This document shows positions 13,866 to 18,394 of a stretch of 18,394 nt of DNA, piece by piece. A model generated the notes under the pieces. The model worked only from the letters and a program-made list of their open reading frames with translations. It made no database searches and was not told where the DNA came from. Origin of the DNA: Anaerolineales bacterium UBA6131 (GTDB taxonomy: Bacteria; Chloroflexota; Anaerolineae; UBA2200); contig DIVN01000153.1 of assembly GCA_002435875.1 (NCBI GenBank), forward strand, positions 1-18,394, in the 5' to 3' direction. Both the position numbers and the translations under genes were made by a program. Each line of letters starts with the position of its first letter. Position 1 is the stretch's first letter.

Positions 13866-14558
13866 ATGGGCACCAATCTGAAAGCCCTGGCAGCCGCGAG
13901 AGCAGTTGAGTTGGTCAGCAGCGGCATGATTCTGGGACTGGGGACGGGTACTACAGCGAACCATGCGATTGAGATGATCGGAGCGCGGATGCGCGAAGGA
14001 AGCCTACGAGACATCGTTGGCATCCCAACATCCAACGCCAGCGCCAGGCTGGCCGAGGCCTCTGGCATTCGCTTGACCACTTTGGTTGAGAATCCCACGA
14101 TCGACCTGACCATCGACGGGGCTGATGAGATAGGGCCCGATTTGACGCTGATCAAAGGCCAAGGCGGCGCTCTGCTGCGCGAGAAGATCGTCGCTTGCGC
14201 CTCCAAACAGGAGATCATTGTCGCGGACTTTTCGAAGCTCGTGGAGCAGCTCGGCACTCTAGCGCCAGTTGCCGTTGAGGTCATCCCTTTTGGCTGGCTA
14301 ACCTATGTGCCGGCGCTGCGCGCACTACAGTGCGACCCGATTCTGCGCATGCGTGGGTCCAGCCCCTTTGTGACCGACGAAGGCAACTACATTCTCGATT
14401 GTCGATTCTCCAGCATTGCAGACCCGGGACGACTCGAGCGCGAGATCAAGCAGATCACAGGCGTCGTCGAAAGCGGACTTTTCGTCAGCCTGACTTCGCT
14501 GGCCATTGTGGCGTCTGCTGCCGGCATTCGAGAACTGACACCCCATCCAAGAGGATGA
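13866..14558 (+). CDS. rpiA: Ribose-5-phosphate isomerase A
   Basis: Interconverts ribose 5-phosphate and ribulose 5-phosphate in the non-oxidative pentose phosphate pathway. 230 residues from ATG 13866: the phosphate loop G-L-G-T-G-T-T at 24-30, P-T-S at 54-56, the signature D-L-T-I-D-G-A-D-E at 80-88, K-G-Q-G-G-A-L-L-R-E-K at 97-107 (Lys97 and catalytic-type Glu106), S-K-L-V-E at 123-127, and G-V-V-E-S-G-L-F at 199-206. All catalytic positions are kept. Two upstream in-frame ATGs (13839, 13848) exist. I chose 13866 because AAGGAG lies 9 bases upstream and the product then begins like the family (N-L-K-A-L-A-A). It opens the carbon-metabolism block. Confidence 0.95.
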   Translation: MGTNLKALAAARAVELVSSGMILGLGTGTTANHAIEMIGARMREGSLRDIVGIPTSNASARLAEASGIRLTTLVENPTIDLTIDGADEIGPDLTLIKGQGGALLREKIVACASKQEIIVADFSKLVEQLGTLAPVAVEVIPFGWLTYVPALRALQCDPILRMRGSSPFVTDEGNYILDCRFSSIADPGRLEREIKQITGVVESGLFVSLTSLAIVASAAGIRELTPHPRG

Positions 14559-14698
14559 CCCACTACCTATGGCCACATGGCCCCGCAGGCCTGATGCGGA
14601 AGGGCGAGTGCTTGTTTAGAGCCAGGCTACTCCCCAACTTCGATCCCAGATGCAGACAGACTACCGCATAGGTGTGGCCCTGCTGCGAGCTGTCTGGC

Positions 14699-14727
14699 TT
14701 GGTGTAGGTCGTGTTCTTGGCTAGAAT
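14699..14727 (+). promoter_or_regulatory. Promoter of the glycerate kinase gene
   Basis: TTGGTG (14699-14704), a 17-base spacer and TAGAAT (14722-14727) give a good sigma-70-type promoter with a start near 14734, about 20 bases before the ATG at 14755. It lies in the 196-base gap after rpiA. That gap also holds a small CCGCA / TGCGG hairpin (14583-14599) that may mark the end of the rpiA transcript, and otherwise nothing I recognise. Confidence 0.55.
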
Positions 14728-14754
14728 CAAGACAAAGGCCCCACAGAGATATCT

Positions 14755-16122
14755 ATGAATCTCTCCTTCCAGCCCATTACTGCACTTGACAAAGATCTGT
14801 CGCCGGACTGCGCTGATGCGATTGTTCGGCTGCTCCGAGCAGCCATCCGCGCGGTCGATCCTGGCGAAGCCGTGGCGAAGGCGCTGGTGTTGGACGGATC
14901 TACACTCCGCGTAGGTGTGCAAGAGTACAACTTGGATACCTTCGAGCACGTGTACTTGGTTGGTGCTGGTAAAGCAAGCGCAGCCATGGCGGCGGCAATT
15001 GAGGAGAAGCTGGGTCAGCGGATTAGTGGCGGCTGGGTGAATGTCAAGGACGGGTATGGCGCTCCGACTCGCAAGGTAACCATCCATGAGGCCAGCCACC
15101 CTATCCCAGATGAGCGTGGGCTTGTCGGCAGTCGTGCCATTCTGGACATTGTGCGCAAAGCAGGACCCAGGGACCTGATCATCGCTGTCATCTCCGGAGG
15201 GGGATCGGCACTCATGCCTCTGCCGGTCGATGGTGTGGCACTCGAGGACGTACAGACGCTCACCAATACTCTGCTGAGATGCGGCGCAACCATTCAGGAG
15301 ATCAACACCATACGCAAGCATCTCTCCCAAATGCAAGGTGGCAGGCTCGCGCAGGTCGCGGCGCCAGCTGAACTGCTAGCACTGATCATATCGGACGTCA
15401 TTGGTAGTCCGCTTGAAGTCATCGCTTCTGGCCCTACCTGTCCCGACCCGAGCACCTATGACGAAGCGTGGGCCATTCTGGACAGATACGGCCTCACCAA
15501 GGAAGCTCCCACCGCGATTGTCGACCACCTCAAGAGTGGCAGACTGGGCAAGACGAGCGACACGCCCAAGCAGGATTCCGCCGTCTTTCGGCACACGCAT
15601 AGCGTCGTAATCGCCAGCAATGAGCTGGCCGCGCAAGCTGTCGTGCAGGAAGCACGGGCCCTGGAAATGAACGCCGTTTTGTTGTCAACGTTCATAGAAG
15701 GTGAAGCCCGCGAAGTGGCCAAGCTCCTTGCGGCCGTGGCCCGCGAGATAGATCATTCTGGACAACCGGTGGCCCGTCCGGCCTGCGTAGTAGTGGGCGG
15801 CGAGACCACGGTCACCGTGCGTGGCTCGGGGTTGGGAGGGCGCAACCAGGAGCTGGCGTTGTCGGCGGTGCCACGCCTAGCCGGCATATCCAATGTCGCC
15901 ATCATCTCCTTCGGCACAGACGGCACCGATGGCCCTACGGATGCCGCCGGTGCCGTTGTCACCGGGAACACCTCCGCTCGGGCCGTCGAGCAAGGCCTCG
16001 ATGTAGCTGCGTATTTGGCAGAAAACAACGCCTACCGCTTCTTTGAGGCACTGGGCGACCTGATTATCACCGGCCCGACCGGCACAAATGTCAATGACCT
16101 CATGCTAGTGTGCGCGTTCTAG
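14755..16122 (+). CDS. gckA: Glycerate 2-kinase (GckA/TtuD, MOFRL type)
   Basis: ATP-dependent glycerate kinase of the type-2 (MOFRL) family; characterised members mostly make 2-phosphoglycerate. 455 residues in two domains. N-terminal part: V-G-A-G-K-A-S at 69-75 (Lys73), S-G-G-G-S-A-L at 147-153, R-K-H-L-S near 187-191, Q-G-G-R-L-A at 194-199, and S-D-V-I-G-S-P at 213-219 followed by A-S-G-P-T. C-terminal MOFRL domain: G-G-E-T-T-V-T-V-R-G, G-L-G-G-R-N-Q-E, G-T-D-G-T-D-G-P-T-D, and T-G-P-T-G-T-N-V-N-D-L near the end. Complete. ATG at 14755 with a weak site. Pyruvate kinase follows after 55 bases and Pgk after that, so glycerate from serine, glyoxylate or sugar-acid breakdown would enter lower glycolysis here. 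Confidence 0.93.
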   Translation: MNLSFQPITALDKDLSPDCADAIVRLLRAAIRAVDPGEAVAKALVLDGSTLRVGVQEYNLDTFEHVYLVGAGKASAAMAAAIEEKLGQRISGGWVNVKDGYGAPTRKVTIHEASHPIPDERGLVGSRAILDIVRKAGPRDLIIAVISGGGSALMPLPVDGVALEDVQTLTNTLLRCGATIQEINTIRKHLSQMQGGRLAQVAAPAELLALIISDVIGSPLEVIASGPTCPDPSTYDEAWAILDRYGLTKEAPTAIVDHLKSGRLGKTSDTPKQDSAVFRHTHSVVIASNELAAQAVVQEARALEMNAVLLSTFIEGEAREVAKLLAAVAREIDHSGQPVARPACVVVGGETTVTVRGSGLGGRNQELALSAVPRLAGISNVAIISFGTDGTDGPTDAAGAVVTGNTSARAVEQGLDVAAYLAENNAYRFFEALGDLIITGPTGTNVNDLMLVCAF

Positions 16123-16177
16123 CTTACTGGCATACAACGAGGTCCGCCCAAGACCGACTGACGTCCAAGAAAGCGAG

Positions 16178-17947
16178 ATGCACATGGCGCCTTTGAGAAC
16201 AAAGATTGTCTGCACGATTGGCCCGGTCAGTCGCTCCGTAGAGATACTCGAAGCGATGCTGCTTGCCGGCATGAATGTCGCCCGTTTGAACTTTTCGCAC
16301 GGCGATCGCGAATACCATGGAGAGAACATTGTCAACATCCGCAAGGCAGCATCCAACGTTAACAAAGCGGTGGCGATCCTGGTGGACCTGCAGGGTCCGA
16401 AGCTCAGAGTAGGCAAGCTCCAGGACCCCGGCGTGCCGCTGACTCAGGGAGAGGAGATCGTCCTTACGACCCGCTCAGTTATCGGCCACGCGGGCGAGAT
16501 CCCGGTGCAGTACTCCAGCCTTCCCAAGTTGGTGGCCAGGGACGACCGCATCTTGCTGGACGACGGGCTTCTTGAGCTCGTGGTACTCGAGACATCCGAG
16601 ACCGAAATCCGCTGTCGGGTGATCACCGGCGGCATGCTGCAGAGCAACAAGGGGATGAACTTGCCCCGTGCCCATACAAGCATCCCCGCGATTACCGAAA
16701 AGGACAAACAGGATCTGACCTTTGCCCTCGAGCAGGGGGCAGACTGGATCGCTATCTCCTTCGTGCGCAACCCGCACGAAGTGGTCATGCTGCAAGAGCT
16801 CGTGCGTCGCCAGTCGGCATTCGACAAGCCCACTCCTGTCATAGCCAAGATTGAGAAGCCTGAGGCCATACAAAACATCGAGGCAATCGTTGCGGCTGCG
16901 GACGGCATCATGGTGGCGCGCGGCGATTTGGGCATCGAGGCTTCGCCCGAGCAGGTCCCCCTTATGCAGAAGCAGATCATCAGCCTCTGCAATGCCTCGG
17001 GCGTACCGGTGATCACGGCCACACAGATGTTGGACTCGATGATGCGCAATCCGCGGCCGACACGCGCCGAGGCCAGCGACGTGGCCAACGCGATCCTCGA
17101 CGGCACAGATGCAATCATGCTTTCCGGTGAGACGACAGTGGGTCAGTATCCCCTTGAATCAGTACAGACCATGGCACGCATTGCGCAGCGAGCCGAAGAA
17201 GAACTCCTGCGACGTTTGGCCGCCACGCGTCCAGCAAGGCCGCAGATTAGACTCGTTGCTGAGGCAGTGAGTCACGCCGCTTGCGAGACAGCCCAAGAAC
17301 TGGGAGCAGCGGCCATAGTCACGCCCACAGTATCCGGTCACACTGCGCGCATGGTTTCGCGCTTCCGTCCAACAGTGCCAATCGTCGCTTTCACCCCAAG
17401 CCCGATGGTGCAAAGACAGCTTTGTCTATACTGGGGGGTACACTCCCTGCTGGGGGAGAGGACTACCAACACAGACCAGATGCTCGCCGATGCCGTGTAT
17501 GCAGCCCGTGAGCACGGCTACGTCGAGCCAGGCGATCTCGTGGTTGTCACGGGCGGCGCTGCCGGTAGCGCACCGGGGACGACGAACCTCATCCGAGTCC
17601 AGGTTGTGGAAAAGATTGTTGCTACAGGGAACGGCATAGGCAATGGGGTTGTGCAAGGCCGCGTACGCCTGATCTCTGACTGCCTCCCGGATGCGGCCAC
17701 AATCGGACCGCGAGACATACTGGCATTTAACCGAACCAACAGGGACTGCGTAGCCTTGGCGCGCCAGGCAGCCGGCCTGGTGGTTGCCGAAGAGGGCCTT
17801 GACTCTCATGCCGCGCGTCTGGCTATCGAGCTCGGGGTTACTGCCATCATCGGGGTAGGGGACGATCTAGCACTGCTGAAGGACGGGCAAATGGTGACCC
17901 TTGATCCAATCCGCGGTCAAGTACTTGAGGCAGGCGAAGTGCGCTGA
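16178..17947 (+). CDS. pyk: Pyruvate kinase with C-terminal PEP-utilising domain
   Basis: Converts phosphoenolpyruvate and ADP to pyruvate and ATP. 589 residues, about 110 longer than the minimal enzyme. Core barrel: A-R-L-N-F-S-H-G at 35-42, D-L-Q-G-P-K-L-R at 70-77, I-A-K-I-E-K at 222-227 (Lys224 catalytic, Glu226 metal ligand), A-R-G-D-L-G at 247-252 (Asp250), and the active-site helix A-T-Q-M-L-D-S-M with Thr282. The allosteric C-domain follows. From about 484 to the end is the extension homologous to the mobile PEP-utilising domain, with E-E-G-L-D-S-H-A-A-R keeping the His of the phosphotransfer loop, as in Bacillus-type pyruvate kinases. Starts are ATG 16178 or 16184; neither has a strong ribosome site. 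Probably transcribed with the glycerate kinase gene. Confidence 0.96.
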   Translation: MHMAPLRTKIVCTIGPVSRSVEILEAMLLAGMNVARLNFSHGDREYHGENIVNIRKAASNVNKAVAILVDLQGPKLRVGKLQDPGVPLTQGEEIVLTTRSVIGHAGEIPVQYSSLPKLVARDDRILLDDGLLELVVLETSETEIRCRVITGGMLQSNKGMNLPRAHTSIPAITEKDKQDLTFALEQGADWIAISFVRNPHEVVMLQELVRRQSAFDKPTPVIAKIEKPEAIQNIEAIVAAADGIMVARGDLGIEASPEQVPLMQKQIISLCNASGVPVITATQMLDSMMRNPRPTRAEASDVANAILDGTDAIMLSGETTVGQYPLESVQTMARIAQRAEEELLRRLAATRPARPQIRLVAEAVSHAACETAQELGAAAIVTPTVSGHTARMVSRFRPTVPIVAFTPSPMVQRQLCLYWGVHSLLGERTTNTDQMLADAVYAAREHGYVEPGDLVVVTGGAAGSAPGTTNLIRVQVVEKIVATGNGIGNGVVQGRVRLISDCLPDAATIGPRDILAFNRTNRDCVALARQAAGLVVAEEGLDSHAARLAIELGVTAIIGVGDDLALLKDGQMVTLDPIRGQVLEAGEVR

Positions 17948-17951
17948 CCAT

Positions 17952-17979
17952 TTTACGCTTGAACAAACGCGCATAGAAT
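17952..17979 (+). promoter_or_regulatory. Possible promoter of pgk
   Basis: TTTACG (17952-17957), a 16-base spacer and TAGAAT (17974-17979) lie in the 92-base gap between pyk and pgk, with a start expected near 17986. The -35 is weak and read-through from pyk is equally likely. Confidence 0.3.
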
Positions 17980-18039
17980 ACTGTGGTCTTATGCCTCGGC
18001 AGGCATCCCGAGCTGGACACATTGACAGGAGGAATCCAC

Positions 18040-18394
18040 TTGAACAAAAAGACGGTACGAGACATCTCCGTTGCGGGACAACGTGTCCTGGTGCGGGTCG
18101 ACTTTAACGTTCCGCAGGACAAAGCCGGTAACATCACCGACGATGGACGGATCAGAGCCGCGCTGCCAACCATCAAGTATCTGCAGGAAAAGGGTGCAAA
18201 GGTCATCCTGTGCTCGCATCTGGGTCGTCCCAAAGGCAAGGTGGCGGAAGAGTTCCGCCTCACCCCGGTTGCCGTGCGTCTGTCAGAACTGCTGAACCAC
18301 AGCGTAAGCAAAGCTGATGACTGTGTGGGTCCCTCTGCACAGAGCCTTGTCAAAGCCATGAAACCTGGCCAGATCGTACTGCTGGAGAACTTGC
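18040..18394 (+). CDS. pgk: Phosphoglycerate kinase, N-terminal part (cut by window edge)
   Basis: Transfers the acyl phosphate of 1,3-bisphosphoglycerate to ADP, the first ATP-yielding step of glycolysis. Only about 118 N-terminal residues are present. The start is TTG at 18040, supported by AGGAGG (18027-18032) 7 bases upstream; the first residues read M-N-K-K-T-V-R-D-I. Seen: V-R-V-D-F-N-V-P at about 18-25 (substrate-binding Asp and Asn), D-G-R-I-R-A-A-L-P-T-I near 35-45 (substrate Arg), S-H-L-G-R-P-K-G at about 59-66, L-T-P-V-A near 74-78, and L-L-E-N-L at the window edge, which in the family continues into the R-F motif. No frameshift is visible. Confidence 0.95.
   Translation, partial: MNKKTVRDISVAGQRVLVRVDFNVPQDKAGNITDDGRIRAALPTIKYLQEKGAKVILCSHLGRPKGKVAEEFRLTPVAVRLSELLNHSVSKADDCVGPSAQSLVKAMKPGQIVLLENL

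Noticed and set aside
14083..14200. RpiA motif K-G-Q-G-G-A as an active-site oddity
   Set aside because: The residue between the two Gly varies in many RpiA proteins (for example Leu or Arg), and the catalytic Asp, Lys and Glu are all present.
14563..15336. Antisense frame of 257 residues over the rpiA-gckA gap and the start of gckA
   Set aside because: Long, but opposite a complete glycerate kinase. No recognisable motif, and the composition looks like a reverse-strand shadow of high-GC coding DNA.
16444..17118. Antisense frame of 224 residues within pyk
   Set aside because: A Ser-, Ile- and Arg-rich shadow of a highly conserved gene; nothing supports expression.
1..18394. Mobile element, CRISPR array, tRNA, toxin-antitoxin or defence island
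   Set aside because: I saw no direct repeats with regular spacing, no transposase or integrase motif, no cloverleaf and no paired small genes of toxin-antitoxin type by reading both strands. A covariance-model and HMM scan would settle it.

Overview
The window (about 58-60% G+C by eye) is ordinary chromosomal DNA from a bacterium, packed with genes on both strands. It has no rRNA, tRNA, CRISPR array, insertion sequence or phage gene that I can see. Several features point loosely to an anaerobic or facultative member of the Chloroflexota (Anaerolineae-like): a pyruvate kinase with the C-terminal PEP-utilising domain, a butyrate kinase, a Trm112-like / peptidase-MA / mutM cluster, a DUF2284 cysteine-rich protein, and heavy use of GTG and TTG starts. 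This placement is an inference and needs a homology search.

Layout. (1) About 1-5474, minus strand, read right to left: a Trm112-like zinc-ribbon protein, a membrane-anchored peptidase-MA-like gluzincin, MutM/Fpg DNA glycosylase, butyrate kinase, a HesA/MoeB/ThiF-type adenylyltransferase, a polyprenol-phosphate sugar-1-phosphate transferase, and the beginning of a membrane protein cut by the window edge. The first three are translationally coupled. (2) 5475-5684 is a divergent promoter region. (3) 5685-8138, plus strand: two tandem paralogous MFS transporters of the fosmidomycin-resistance (Fsr)-like group. (4) 8139-8271 is a short convergent region with hairpins, followed by an M20 ArgE/DapE-like metallohydrolase on the minus strand (8261-9436). 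(5) 9437-9559 is a second divergent promoter region. (6) 9560-13786, plus strand: DUF2284 protein, small cupin, calcineurin-like phosphoesterase, LOG-family protein, EamA transporter and an esterase. The last three are tightly packed. (7) 13866-18394, plus strand, central carbon metabolism: ribose-5-phosphate isomerase A, glycerate 2-kinase (GckA/TtuD type), pyruvate kinase, and phosphoglycerate kinase running off the right end.

How they work together. The right-hand block is metabolically coherent. RpiA connects the pentose phosphates. Glycerate kinase delivers phosphoglycerate (2-PG expected for this family) to lower glycolysis. Pgk and Pyk are the two substrate-level phosphorylation steps. 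Butyrate kinase on the left would be a third ATP-yielding kinase, but no phosphotransbutyrylase partner is in the window. The central genes are accessory (transport, hydrolysis, stress) with no obvious common pathway.

I found no convincing new multi-gene defence or mobile system. The best leads are the coupled zinc-ribbon/peptidase/glycosylase operon, the Fsr-like tandem pair with an anomalous 5' end, the ThiF-like enzyme without its zinc cysteines, and the DUF2284 protein under a strong-looking promoter. No gene-free stretch exceeds about 210 bases.
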